Shown: positions 5,815 to 12,613 of the stretch, one piece after another
Position numbering within the stretch: position 1 is the stretch's first letter
How the letters are laid out: every line of letters begins with the position of its first letter
NCBI GenBank assembly: GCA_933226995.1
Contig: CAKOFP010000089.1
Coordinates: 1-12,613 of the forward strand
Source: Candidatus Nitrosopolaris rasttigaisensis
Lineage (GTDB): Archaea > Thermoproteota > Nitrososphaeria > Nitrososphaerales > Nitrososphaeraceae
Length of the DNA stretch: 12,613 nt
Direction of reading: 5' to 3'
Translations under genes and position numbers: made by a program
The notes under the pieces: model-generated
Databases searched by the model: none
Seen by the model: only the letters and a program-made list of their open reading frames with translations
What the model was told of the DNA's origin: nothing

Positions 5815-6659
5815 GTTTGGTTGCCGTGGCTGTGATGTTTCAGCTCTGCGATTTTCTTATTATGTTTTGAAAAGCTCATCATATGACCCCTCAGAAGTTG
5901 TATACCTAAAGCAGGGTCTACTCCTTTTGGGCATACGCTGCTGCAGGACCCAGCGAAATGGCATCTCCATATTCCATGTTTGTCATCAATAGTCTTCATA
6001 TCTTCACGTGATCCAGTATCTCTGGTATCTGCCGAATATCTATAAGCTTGTGCCAACGCTTGCGGCCCTGGGAATTTCGTGTCGGTCGCCACCGTGGGGC
6101 AAGCTGAATAACATAAGCCACATTTGATGCAATACGAGGACTGCAGATATTCGTCTACCTCTCGTGGACTCTGTATGAATTCTGACAATTCCTTACGATC
6201 TCGAAGATCTGCGTTCTGATTTATTATATAGGGCCTTACACTCTTGTGATGGCTAAAAAATTGGTGAAAGTCGGTTACTAGGTCTCGTATAAGTGGGAAG
6301 TTTGTCAAGGGCTCACAGCTGATTACCCCGGATTCCAACTCTGATACGTTTGTATAGCATGCAAGTCGAGGTATTCCATTAATTTTCATTCCGCAAGAGC
6401 CGCATGATGCCATTCTGCAGGAGTACCTGATGCCTATACTCGTGTCCTTGTAAGACTTTGCATATAAAAGAGCATCGAGTACTGTTGTCCAACGCTGAAT
6501 GGGCACGTCAAAAGTATCATAGTGAGCGGAATCTCCAATAGCTTTGTTCGCTCTATATACTCTCAGCACTATACTACTGCGGGCTCTCAATGACTTCTTA
6601 CTTCTCTCGAGCTTGCTACCTGTTCTTAACATAGATATTTTTTTTATAATGCCACTCAT
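5808..6659 (-). CDS. sdhB: Succinate dehydrogenase iron-sulfur subunit
   Basis: 283 residues; passes electrons from the SdhA flavin to the membrane quinone site. All eleven ligand cysteines are present. C81, C86, C89 and C101 form the N-terminal [2Fe-2S] site (SCRMASCGSCG, then LACYTN). C177, C180, C183 with C243 fit the [4Fe-4S] cluster. C187, C233 and C239 fit the [3Fe-4S] cluster (CIKCGLCYSACP; CHFAGSCSSVCPKGVDP). Spacing of the last three (x5, x3) equals that of E. coli SdhB. A basic leader of about 28 residues precedes the first beta strand (IVLRVYRANKA), and Met10 is an alternative start. The ATG follows the sdhD stop in the arrangement TGAAATG, suggesting coupled translation. Last gene of the operon. 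A fumarate reductase role cannot be excluded from sequence alone. Confidence 0.96.
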   Translation of the reverse strand: MSGIIKKISMLRTGSKLERSKKSLRARSSIVLRVYRANKAIGDSAHYDTFDVPIQRWTTVLDALLYAKSYKDTSIGIRYSCRMASCGSCGMKINGIPRLACYTNVSELESGVISCEPLTNFPLIRDLVTDFHQFFSHHKSVRPYIINQNADLRDRKELSEFIQSPREVDEYLQSSYCIKCGLCYSACPTVATDTKFPGPQALAQAYRYSADTRDTGSREDMKTIDDKHGIWRCHFAGSCSSVCPKGVDPALGIQLLRGHMMSFSKHNKKIAELKHHSHGNQTT

Positions 6660-6660
6660 T

Positions 6661-7011
6661 TCATACTACTCCTAGTCCGCTAGCGATAATTATCGTTCTA
6701 GTACCGAACGCAATTATGGCTATCATTGCAGCAATCGTAGATATCGTTACACCATTTTCCCATTTCCTGTTCTGTCGTAATTCTAGCAATATAATTCGTA
6801 GGCCATTGAAGCCATGGATAGCGAGGAGCACAAGTATCGATTCTAGTAGAATCACGTATGGCATGTTATGGTAATTTGCGATTACGTTTGAATACTGCAG
6901 GCTCATATGAAATGGCATTATCAAACGCATTAGAATATGAACTGCGACTACGAATAACGCAGCTAGTCCTGTGATGTAATGTATCCTCATTATTTGTCTT
7001 TCGCGCAGCAT
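6661..7011 (-). CDS. sdhD: Succinate dehydrogenase membrane anchor subunit (SdhD position)
   Basis: 116 residues with three predicted membrane helices (about 10-32, 51-78 and 87-112) and almost no soluble part. His25 lies in helix 1, and His66 opens the motif HGFNGLR in helix 2, which resembles the heme-ligand motif of SdhC/SdhD anchors. With the preceding gene it should form the two-subunit anchor holding b-type heme and the quinone site. It lies 31 bases after sdhC and one base before the sdhB ATG. The start could also be Met8, just before helix 1. The identity rests mostly on operon position plus membrane topology, since these subunits diverge quickly. Confidence 0.85.
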   Translation of the reverse strand: MLRERQIMRIHYITGLAALFVVAVHILMRLIMPFHMSLQYSNVIANYHNMPYVILLESILVLLAIHGFNGLRIILLELRQNRKWENGVTISTIAAMIAIIAFGTRTIIIASGLGVV

Positions 7012-7042
7012 TGTTCCATCACATTATATTCTGATTTTACCT

Positions 7043-7516
7043 TTAATCTCCGCCGAAGAGCACGTTACCGCCATAGAACATTGCTACCGCTGCCAGGATA
7101 AGTGCAATCCATATTCCGGATTTCTGCCGGTAATTCAGTGAGAGAGCGTCATAAGGATAGTCAGGTCTTCCAGGTCGTCCGAGCCCCCTTCCGGCTTCCG
7201 TAAATATCAATCTAATGCCATTTGTAGAATGATAAGTACTTGTCCCGATAACAAGAATCAGAAAGAGATGTCCCCAAGGCGTTTCTGTAAACTGTAACAT
7301 CGCGTTCCAAGCGCCTGCACCGCCGGTAAGTGAGCTTGTCTCGTATATATGCCCAATGAAGTATATTAAGAGAAATAGGCCCGTTAATCGCTGTAACCAG
7401 TAAGACACACGCTCCCAGCCGTACCTCGACGGATTAAGCCAACCTTTTAAACCTTCACGGTTGTTTCGGTCTTCCTCAGCTGTCTTGAAAAGTCCCCTTC
7501 GGTTTGATGTGCGCAT
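7043..7516 (-). CDS. sdhC: Succinate dehydrogenase cytochrome b subunit
   Basis: 157 residues. A charged cytoplasmic N-terminus of about 35 residues leads into GWERVSYWLQRLTGLFLLIY, the SdhC signature (Ser and Arg near the quinone site, then R-x-T-G). Three membrane helices are visible at about 39-58, 80-104 and 134-153. His56 ends helix 1. His96 in TYHSTNGIRLIF fits the axial heme ligand of cytochrome b556. The loop after helix 2 is rich in Gly, Arg and Pro (EAGRGLGRPGRPDYP). The ATG overlaps the sdhA stop by one base (TAATG), indicating translational coupling. It anchors SdhA-SdhB to the inner face of the membrane and reduces quinone together with SdhD. Confidence 0.92.
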   Translation of the reverse strand: MRTSNRRGLFKTAEEDRNNREGLKGWLNPSRYGWERVSYWLQRLTGLFLLIYFIGHIYETSSLTGGAGAWNAMLQFTETPWGHLFLILVIGTSTYHSTNGIRLIFTEAGRGLGRPGRPDYPYDALSLNYRQKSGIWIALILAAVAMFYGGNVLFGGD

Positions 7517-9228
7517 TAATATTTTCTCTCCGTAGGGGCATAACGGGTAATAGTGACTGGATGCCAGGCGAGTTTTGGCTGCATGCCATAATATGCCAGG
7601 GTGTGTTTCAGGAAGTTCACATCATCCCTCCTAGGATAATCAGTCCGTGCGTGTGCTCCCCTTGATTCTTGTCTACTCAAAGCCCCCATTAGCACTATAT
7701 CTGCTATCCTTAACATAGAATCTATCTCCATCACATTTATAAAATTAGTGTTGTATTCTTTTGCTTTGTCGTCTACATGCTTCCACGACGAGCTCTTCAG
7801 TGCCATTACTTTTCTTAAACCTTCTTGCAAACCTTCTTCATCCCTGAAGACATGGGCCTTTGCATCCATAATATCGGTCAGATCTCTTCTAAGCTGATAT
7901 GGATTCACTTCCCCGCTTCCTCTGAAAATACCATCATAAATTCTCTTTTCTTCTTCCAGGACCTGCTGTGGAGATACTGCTACAGAGGCTGCTTTGCTGC
8001 TAGATGCGTATCGCGCAGCGTTTTCACCAGTAATTCGACCCCAAACAAGACACTCTGAAGTTGAGTTTGCACCAAGCCGGTTTGCTCCGTGAACACTATT
8101 ACAAGCCGCCTCCCCTGCAGCCCACAATCCTCTCATCTCAGAAGCCCCTTCGATGTTAGTGTGAATTCCGCCCATCATATAATGGCAAACTGGTGTGATC
8201 TCAATTGGATCATCAATTACGTCGACGCCAGAGAATTTAATTCCAATATCCCTAATTCCTGCCAGTCGTTCTTTTATACGGTCAGCCCCTAGGTGGGTAA
8301 GATCAAGTTTCAAGCAGTCCGCACCTGATTCATGCTTAAAGCCTCTGCCTTGCTGAATCTCCCGGATCATAGCACGAGAAACGATATCTCTAGACGCCAG
8401 TTCAAGTTTTTCTGGTGCATACTTTTTCATAAAACGCTCGCCTTCAGAATTGACAAGATATCCACCTTCGCCTCGCGCGCCTTCTGTAATTAGTATACCA
8501 GAAGGTAAAATCCCAGTTGGATGGAACTGTACGAATTCCATGTCCTTAAGGCCTATTCCTGCACGGTAAGCCATATCCAAACCATCAGGCGTAGACGAAT
8601 ATGCATAAGTTGAGAAACTGTATATCCTGCCTGCTCCCCCCGTGCAAATTATGCCGGCAGGAGCCAATAGTTTAAAAAAGTTCCCAGTCTTCATTTCAAT
8701 AGCAGTGACTCCCTGGAAACTATTTTCATCACTCAGAATGGAGGTGCAAAACCATTCATTATAAAAACGGATGTTGTCAAATCTAAGCGATGTGTCATAG
8801 AGCGTTTGCATCTCGTAAAATCCTACCTTGTCTTGAGCATAAGTTGCTCTGGGGAATGAATAACCGCCGAAATTGCGCTGGTCGATTCTCCCATCATTTC
8901 TCCTAGACCACGGCATTCCCCAATGGTCTAGTTGATAAATTTCGTAAGGCGTATCATGGACCAGTCGTTCAGCAACGTCCTGATCGGCGAGAAAGTCACT
9001 GCCCTTAATAGTGTCGTATATGTGAGATTCTTGATTGTCTCCTTCTTCCTCGAAGAGAACAGCCGCAGTTCCACCTTCTGCAGACACAGAGTGAGATCGC
9101 ATGACCTGGACCTTAGAGACCACTGCGATCTCCAATTTCTCATTTGTAGCGGCTGAAGAAATAGCCGCTCTCAACCCGGCTAGACCTGAGCCTATAATTA
9201 ATACGTCCTGAGAGATAGAATCGACCAA
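7516..9228 (-). CDS. sdhA: Succinate dehydrogenase flavoprotein subunit
   Basis: 570 residues; oxidises succinate to fumarate with covalently bound FAD on the cytoplasmic face. The FAD loop is GSGLAG (13-18). His46 in RSHSVSAEGG is the covalent flavin attachment site. Substrate and catalytic residues are in place: FHPTG (235-239), TEGARGEGG (248-256), ASRDIVSRA with the proton-shuttle Arg (278-286), HYMMGG (349-354) and HGANRLGANS (380-389). First gene of sdhACDB. The start is TTG 9228: there is an in-frame TGA 13 codons upstream and no ATG or GTG between, and the family N-terminus begins just after. No Shine-Dalgarno is visible. Minus-strand AT-rich elements near 9265-9275 (GATATTTATG) and 9308-9316 (AGTATAACC) are possible promoters. 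Confidence 0.97.
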   Translation of the reverse strand: MVDSISQDVLIIGSGLAGLRAAISSAATNEKLEIAVVSKVQVMRSHSVSAEGGTAAVLFEEEGDNQESHIYDTIKGSDFLADQDVAERLVHDTPYEIYQLDHWGMPWSRRNDGRIDQRNFGGYSFPRATYAQDKVGFYEMQTLYDTSLRFDNIRFYNEWFCTSILSDENSFQGVTAIEMKTGNFFKLLAPAGIICTGGAGRIYSFSTYAYSSTPDGLDMAYRAGIGLKDMEFVQFHPTGILPSGILITEGARGEGGYLVNSEGERFMKKYAPEKLELASRDIVSRAMIREIQQGRGFKHESGADCLKLDLTHLGADRIKERLAGIRDIGIKFSGVDVIDDPIEITPVCHYMMGGIHTNIEGASEMRGLWAAGEAACNSVHGANRLGANSTSECLVWGRITGENAARYASSSKAASVAVSPQQVLEEEKRIYDGIFRGSGEVNPYQLRRDLTDIMDAKAHVFRDEEGLQEGLRKVMALKSSSWKHVDDKAKEYNTNFINVMEIDSMLRIADIVLMGALSRQESRGAHARTDYPRRDDVNFLKHTLAYYGMQPKLAWHPVTITRYAPTERKY

Positions 9229-9544
9229 CTGTTCTTGCCAGCTGCTACGGGAGGTAAAGCATTCTCATAAATATCTTTGTGACCCAAAATAAGATAAAAG
9301 ATGAATTCTCTAGGTTATACTCATTAATTCCTACTTGGCCCAATATGAGAAAATATTCGCAAGTCTTCAGAAGGGGCAATAAAAATTAGTTGAGAGGCTG
9401 GACAGACAAACACACACAAACTCCAACCTGGCCTGCATGGCGCATGGCGATTTTGTAGCGAACCGCCGACTTACGGTAATGAACAGCATGGAATCGAAAA
9501 CTTATGATATGGAGTCAATTTATTTCAGAAAACCTCAATAAGAT
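9229..9544. other. 316-base gene-free region upstream of sdhA
   Basis: This gap separates hisS (ending at 9545) from sdhA, both on the minus strand. It holds candidate sdhA promoter elements (minus-strand GATATTTATG near 9270 and AGTATAACC near 9312), an AATAT-N6-ATATT inverted repeat (9342-9357), the hairpin plus T-tract at 9381-9429, and a GC-richer patch at about 9421-9475 (GGCG, then CGCC 14 bases on) that stands out from its AT-rich surroundings. I see no tRNA, rRNA or supported protein gene. A hisS terminator, a long sdhA leader or a small RNA are the options. Confidence 0.5.
9381..9429 (-). terminator. Hairpin followed by a U-rich tract downstream of hisS
   Basis: On the minus strand AGGTTGGA (9429-9422) pairs with TCCAGCCT (9402-9395): eight pairs, one of them G-U, around a 19-base GT-rich loop. 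AATTTTT follows at 9387-9381. The G-U pair becomes a C-A mismatch on the plus strand, so the structure is better on minus-strand RNA. It lies about 115 bases after the hisS stop. It could terminate hisS readthrough or be part of a leader or small RNA. Confidence 0.35.
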
Positions 9545-10831
9545 TCACTTGCCCTGATGGAACACCTTGCAGACGGCTTCCTGCAGATGATTCACATTTA
9601 ATTTAGTTTCGGTACGGTCCTTCATGTCCTTTAGCGTTACAAGTCCATTTTCTATTTCCCCTTGGACAACGAGAACTATCAAAAGTGAGTTTTTGGTGTA
9701 TGCGTCTTCTAGTTGCCTTCGAATAGACCTTCCTTGAATGTCATAATCGGTACAAACGCCGGATTTTCTAAGATCAGAGACTATTTCCAGAACATGTTTT
9801 CTAACACTAGGCGATGTGTGGGCAACGTAGACTATCGGAGTTTTTAGTGGCTCCAGAAGTCCATTTTTTTGCATCGCTAGCACTATTCTCTCGACTCCAC
9901 CAGCCGCACCCGAGGCACCGACGTCCTTCCTACCGAAGGCGTCCGTCAAGATGTCATATCTCCCCCCACCGACCAGTGCACCAACATCCACAAGAGGATC
10001 GAGTGCTTCAAAGACTATTCCTGAATAGTAGTCTAGCCCTCGCACAACTCCCAAGTTGATCCTAGTGTCGTTTACTTTCCTTGACTTCAAAGAATCCATT
10101 AACTCTTCTAATTTTAGCCAGCTTATCAGGCCTTTTGTTTCAACATTTGACCTAACCTCTTCAAGTCTACCTTTGATCCTAGAGAGATCTAGTAAGCTGC
10201 GTAACAGAGTAGAGTCTATTGTGGTTGAGTATTCTTTGAAAACCTCTTCGAGGCCCTTCTTCGGAACTTTGTCCAGAGCTCTTAGCATTTCACGGATAAT
10301 CTTTTGATCATAAACCCCGAGCACTCTTTGAATATATTGCTCAATCAACTGAAGATCATTTATCTCAATGATGACCTTCAATCCCAGCTTCTTGAGAAAG
10401 GTCGAAACAAATTCTATTACTTCTGCATCGGATTCCAAGCTAAAGGATCCATAAATCTCTATATCCCATTGGTGGAAATACCTATATCGCGCTGCCTGTG
10501 GCTCGTCGTATCTCCAAACGCCAGCAAATGCAGCAATTTTAACCGGCATTTTCAAATCCCGTCTCGAAGCAATAAAGCGTGTTAATCCAATAGTAAGGTC
10601 AAACCTTAAAGCAATATTTCGCCCCCCTTTGTCAGTAAAACTGTATATGTCGTTGGATATCGTAGGGCCGGCCTTTGCCTCAAGTGTGGCAAGCATTTCG
10701 ACCGGAGAGGGCTCTATACTTTTAAAGTTGAATAATCTCGTGGTCTCAAAGAATTTCTCTTTGATGTAATTGATTCCAAGGAGCTCGTCCGATTCGAGGT
10801 CTCTCATCCCTCGTGGAAGCTCTAACTTCAT
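9545..10831 (-). CDS. hisS: Histidyl-tRNA synthetase
   Basis: 428 residues from ATG 10831; a class II synthetase charging tRNA-His, cytosolic. The N-terminus MKLELPRGMRDLESDE is typical. Motif 2 is GVWRYDEPQAARYRYFHQWDIE (about 104-125). The histidine-binding segments are RGLDYYSG (264-271) and GGGRYD (288-293). Motif 3 is GAAGGVERIVLAM (308-320). A C-terminal anticodon-binding domain follows (about 335-428; PIVYVAHTSP and DIQGRSIRRQLEDA). The frame opens further upstream at TTG 10873, but the extra 14 residues (MIAKSKCQRRIFLS) match nothing, and the minus-strand box A at 10872-10888 would place transcription downstream of that TTG. It diverges from archease with 72 bases between the chosen starts. 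Confidence 0.96.
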   Translation of the reverse strand: MKLELPRGMRDLESDELLGINYIKEKFFETTRLFNFKSIEPSPVEMLATLEAKAGPTISNDIYSFTDKGGRNIALRFDLTIGLTRFIASRRDLKMPVKIAAFAGVWRYDEPQAARYRYFHQWDIEIYGSFSLESDAEVIEFVSTFLKKLGLKVIIEINDLQLIEQYIQRVLGVYDQKIIREMLRALDKVPKKGLEEVFKEYSTTIDSTLLRSLLDLSRIKGRLEEVRSNVETKGLISWLKLEELMDSLKSRKVNDTRINLGVVRGLDYYSGIVFEALDPLVDVGALVGGGRYDILTDAFGRKDVGASGAAGGVERIVLAMQKNGLLEPLKTPIVYVAHTSPSVRKHVLEIVSDLRKSGVCTDYDIQGRSIRRQLEDAYTKNSLLIVLVVQGEIENGLVTLKDMKDRTETKLNVNHLQEAVCKVFHQGK

Positions 10832-10871
10832 ACTCAAGAAAATTCGGCGTTGGCATTTAGATTTTGCGATC

Positions 10872-10888
10872 AATTATAAGGATATAAG
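10872..10888. promoter_or_regulatory. Shared divergent promoter for hisS and archease
   Basis: On the plus strand TTATAAGG (10874-10881) is centred about 27 bases before ATG 10904 of archease, predicting a leaderless mRNA. On the minus strand CTTATATC (10888-10881) and TTATAATTG (10879-10871) are centred about 47-54 bases before the hisS ATG 10831, giving a short leader of roughly 20-28 bases. The two directions share or overlap the same AT-rich bases, so one TBP event may exclude the other. Confidence 0.5.
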
Positions 10889-10903
10889 GCAAAATTGGGC
10901 GAT

Positions 10904-11329
10904 ATGACAGGCTTTCGCTACTTAGATCACATGACTGACGTTATCGTTGAGGCGTATGGGAACACACTGGAAGATGCTTTTGCAAATTCTGCCCTGGGCC
11001 TCGTCAATACGATGTTCGAATTATCTGAAGTCATTCCTGATATGGAAGTCGGTATCTATGCCGAGGGACATGACCTCAAGAGTCTGCTTTACAACTGGCT
11101 AGAGAAGGTCATGCTAATAATGCTAATAGAAAATATCGTTGTTTCAGATTCAAAAGTTATCATATCTGAATGCAATGGTATGTATTCGATCAACGCAGTC
11201 GCAAAGGGAGAACATATCGACTTAGAGAAGCACCACTACAAAATAGAGATTAAAGCGATAACATATCACGAGATGGAAATCAAGCAAGATTGCAAAGATG
11301 TGACTATTCGCTTTTTGCTAGACCTTTGA
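10904..11329 (+). CDS. Archease (RtcB tRNA-ligase activator)
   Basis: 141 residues, normal for archease. The signature YLDHMTDVIVEAYGNTLEDAFANSALGL covers about residues 5-32. A central SLLYNWLEKVML stretch, the strand pattern AVAKGEHIDLEKHHYKIEIKAITYHEMEI, and the terminal IRFLLDL also fit. The conserved acidic residues (the Asp of LDHMTD and the Asp near the C-terminal end) bind the metal. Archease speeds guanylylation and turnover of RtcB, the ligase that joins tRNA exons after intron removal in archaea. The tRNA-Gln at 3521 needs that pathway. ATG 10904 is chosen over TTG 10895 because a box A lies 27 bases before it and the family starts here. RtcB itself is not in the window. Confidence 0.92.
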   Translation: MTGFRYLDHMTDVIVEAYGNTLEDAFANSALGLVNTMFELSEVIPDMEVGIYAEGHDLKSLLYNWLEKVMLIMLIENIVVSDSKVIISECNGMYSINAVAKGEHIDLEKHHYKIEIKAITYHEMEIKQDCKDVTIRFLLDL

Positions 11330-11396
11330 CATTGCAACGTCGCGCCTTCAAAAGTGACCAAATAGTCATACTCGGACAATGGATTCATGACAAAAT

Positions 11397-11405
11397 CTTA
11401 AATAG
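11397..11405 (+). promoter_or_regulatory. Box A for the thioredoxin gene
   Basis: CTTAAATAG is centred about 31 bases before ATG 11432, predicting a transcript with a leader of about 5 bases or none. No Shine-Dalgarno is visible before the ATG. The thioredoxin gene therefore probably has its own transcript separate from archease, which ends 102 bases earlier. Confidence 0.45.
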
Positions 11406-11431
11406 CAAATTGCTGCTTTACTTTTTGTGCA

Positions 11432-11779
11432 ATGAGTGAGGAAAAAAAAGGTACTAGTATACAGGCTCTAATGGAGCTTTCTGAGAAAAATTTTGATGAA
11501 ATAGTGAGTGCAACCAAACCCGTGTTGGTGGATTTTTGGGCGACTTGGTGTGGGCCATGTCAATTCATGCTACCTATTTTTGATAGGTTAGCTAAAAAGT
11601 ATGTCGACAAAGTAATGTTCGCAAGGTTGAATGTCGACGACAACCAAGGGGTTGCCATGAAATTTGACGTATACGCCATTCCTACATTTATTATTTTCAT
11701 GAACGGCAAGGCAATAGATAGGGCTGTGGGGGCAGTCGGAGAAAAAGGCTTAGAGGGATTACTACAAAAATACCAGTAA
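11432..11779 (+). CDS. Thioredoxin
   Basis: 115 residues with the complete thioredoxin fold. A short polar N-terminal extension (about 1-15) precedes FDEIVSATKPVLVDFWATWCGPC. The active site is WCGPC with C40 and C43, the classical thioredoxin motif. The cis-proline is P84 in YAIPTFIIF, and the glycine pair region is VGAVGEKGLEGLL. It reduces protein disulfides in the cytosol using electrons from a thioredoxin reductase that is not in the window. There is no signal peptide or membrane segment. It is convergent with the aIF5B gene, 44 bases apart. Confidence 0.94.
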   Translation: MSEEKKGTSIQALMELSEKNFDEIVSATKPVLVDFWATWCGPCQFMLPIFDRLAKKYVDKVMFARLNVDDNQGVAMKFDVYAIPTFIIFMNGKAIDRAVGAVGEKGLEGLLQKYQ

Positions 11780-11823
11780 CCCCTCGCAAGTTGTATGGTT
11801 TTAGGCTAGTAAAGTCCCCGAGT

Positions 11824-12613
11824 CTATAAGAAACCGAAGGCCGGATCTTCGTTTCTTTTCAGCGATAAAATTTTGCCAAAAACATCTTCCTCTTCTGGGT
11901 TCAGTCGTACCTTAAAACGTTCTAAGAGCATCTTTGCCTCCTTGCTGTTAAGATCAGTATAAAAAACATCTCCTTCGTTAATTTGTCTTCCAATAACTGG
12001 CCCTCTAATGGAGACTGCAATCTGCATCCCCTTAGTTGCCTCTTCTATCGATTTGCCATTTTCCTGGACTTGATGTATTACGCCTATCTTCTTGCCTCCG
12101 TCGTTTATCACTCGCACTTTCTGTCTAAGCTTACCGACTAGAACTTCTGCTCCAAATACGGCTGGGTCGTTCCGTCTAAATATGAATCCCTTCAAAAATT
12201 GGAATTTACAAACCGGTGCTATTTCGTTAAACAAAATGGAATCTTCATGCTCTTTTTGGAACTTAATCCAGTCTGTATATGATCTCACTAAATTGTATAT
12301 TATTCGATCATTAACGATCTTAACATTTCGTTCCTGCGATTCTTTATGTGCTTCTTCTAAAATTTTTACATTAAATCCAAGAACCACGCCCACGTATCTG
12401 TCCTTCTCTCTTACTGCAGATGCTGCAATTACATCCCTTCTAGTAATAGGCCCGATATCAGCGCTCTGGATTGGAATGTTCTCCCTTTTGAGGAGGTCCG
12501 TAACGGCTTCTATAGAACCAATCGTATCGCATTTTAGTATAACTCCGTTTGAATTAGTGGCGATGAAGGCACTTTTAATTTCCGAGTCCACTATTGACTT
12601 GATTCTCTCTTCA
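11824..12613 (-). CDS. infB: Translation initiation factor aIF5B, C-terminal part (gene continues past the window edge)
   Basis: The frame is open from the right edge (EERIKSIVDSEIKSAF) to its stop at 11824-11826, so the GTG at 12591 is an internal valine and not a start. About 262 residues are present. The first part (GVILKCDTIGSIEAVTDLL, then IGPITRRDVIAAS) is domain III of the IF2/IF5B family. The second (KGFIFRRNDPAVFGAEVLVGKL through ISIRGPVIGRQINEGDVFYTD) is the domain IV beta-barrel that contacts initiator tRNA. The GTPase domain lies outside. aIF5B promotes ribosomal subunit joining. The end DPAFGFL is typical of archaeal members. Full-length archaeal proteins are near 600 residues, so roughly half is missing here. 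Confidence 0.95.
   Translation of the reverse strand, partial: EERIKSIVDSEIKSAFIATNSNGVILKCDTIGSIEAVTDLLKRENIPIQSADIGPITRRDVIAASAVREKDRYVGVVLGFNVKILEEAHKESQERNVKIVNDRIIYNLVRSYTDWIKFQKEHEDSILFNEIAPVCKFQFLKGFIFRRNDPAVFGAEVLVGKLRQKVRVINDGGKKIGVIHQVQENGKSIEEATKGMQIAVSIRGPVIGRQINEGDVFYTDLNSKEAKMLLERFKVRLNPEEEDVFGKILSLKRNEDPAFGFL

Noticed and set aside
9367..9489. A 40-residue minus-strand frame (begins MLFITVSRR, ends FYCPF) in the sdhA upstream gap
   Set aside because: There is no good box A or Shine-Dalgarno, it resembles no family, and it covers the hairpin and T-tract, which explain the segment better.
9814..10585. Three plus-strand frames antisense to hisS
   Set aside because: hisS is intact with all class II motifs; these frames lack family similarity and promoters.
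1..12613. Mobile element, prophage, CRISPR array or defence system
   Set aside because: No transposase, integrase, direct-repeat array, toxin-antitoxin pair or Cas-like protein was seen. All genes fit archaeal core or surface-sugar functions.

Overview
The window reads as a piece of an archaeal chromosome, most likely from the Nitrososphaeria (Thaumarchaeota). Support comes from archaeal information-processing genes (the aIF5B C-terminus, archease, a Trm112-type zinc protein), an archaeal tRNA-Gln interrupted by a bulge-helix-bulge intron, TATA-like box A elements placed 23-28 bases before starts so that several mRNAs look leaderless, and GTG/TTG starts. Base composition is moderately AT-rich and looks even throughout. 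I see no transposon, phage gene, CRISPR array or integration scar. The genus is not resolved.

Left part (1-3503): surface-sugar and glycan genes. A truncated Gfo/Idh/MocA sugar oxidoreductase, a Trm112-like protein and a WbpD-like hexapeptide acetyltransferase form a tight plus-strand operon. Facing it is a protein with the full UDP-sugar dehydrogenase fold but without the catalytic residues. Head-to-head with that gene is a DUF354 protein with a GT-B-like fold. Together they suggest synthesis of an acetylated amino-uronic sugar, plus accessory proteins of unknown role.

Centre-left (3504-5789): tRNA-Gln(TTG) carries a 21-nt intron in its D-arm instead of the usual anticodon-loop site. Its box A overlaps the end of the DUF354 gene. 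Then come argH (argininosuccinate lyase, minus strand) and, divergent from it, a MIP18/DUF59 iron-sulfur assembly protein. The 160-190 bases between those two hold a promoter for each gene and two small inverted repeats.

Centre (5808-9228): a compact four-gene succinate dehydrogenase operon on the minus strand, transcribed in the order sdhA, sdhC, sdhD, sdhB. All FAD, substrate and Fe-S ligands are intact. Four membrane histidines suggest a two-heme anchor. The MIP18-type protein next to it could help mature its clusters, but that is inference. Upstream of sdhA lies a 316-base gene-free stretch with a hairpin and U-tract on the minus strand.

Right part (9545-12613): hisS (minus) and archease (plus) diverge from a very short shared promoter. 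They are followed by a thioredoxin gene and the C-terminal part of aIF5B, which runs off the window edge. Archease activates the RtcB tRNA ligase, which joins the exons of spliced archaeal tRNAs, so it belongs functionally with the intron-containing tRNA-Gln found here. Most of the window is core metabolism and information processing. The points most worth following up are the D-arm intron, the degenerate nucleotide-sugar dehydrogenase and its DUF354 neighbour, and the sdhA upstream region.
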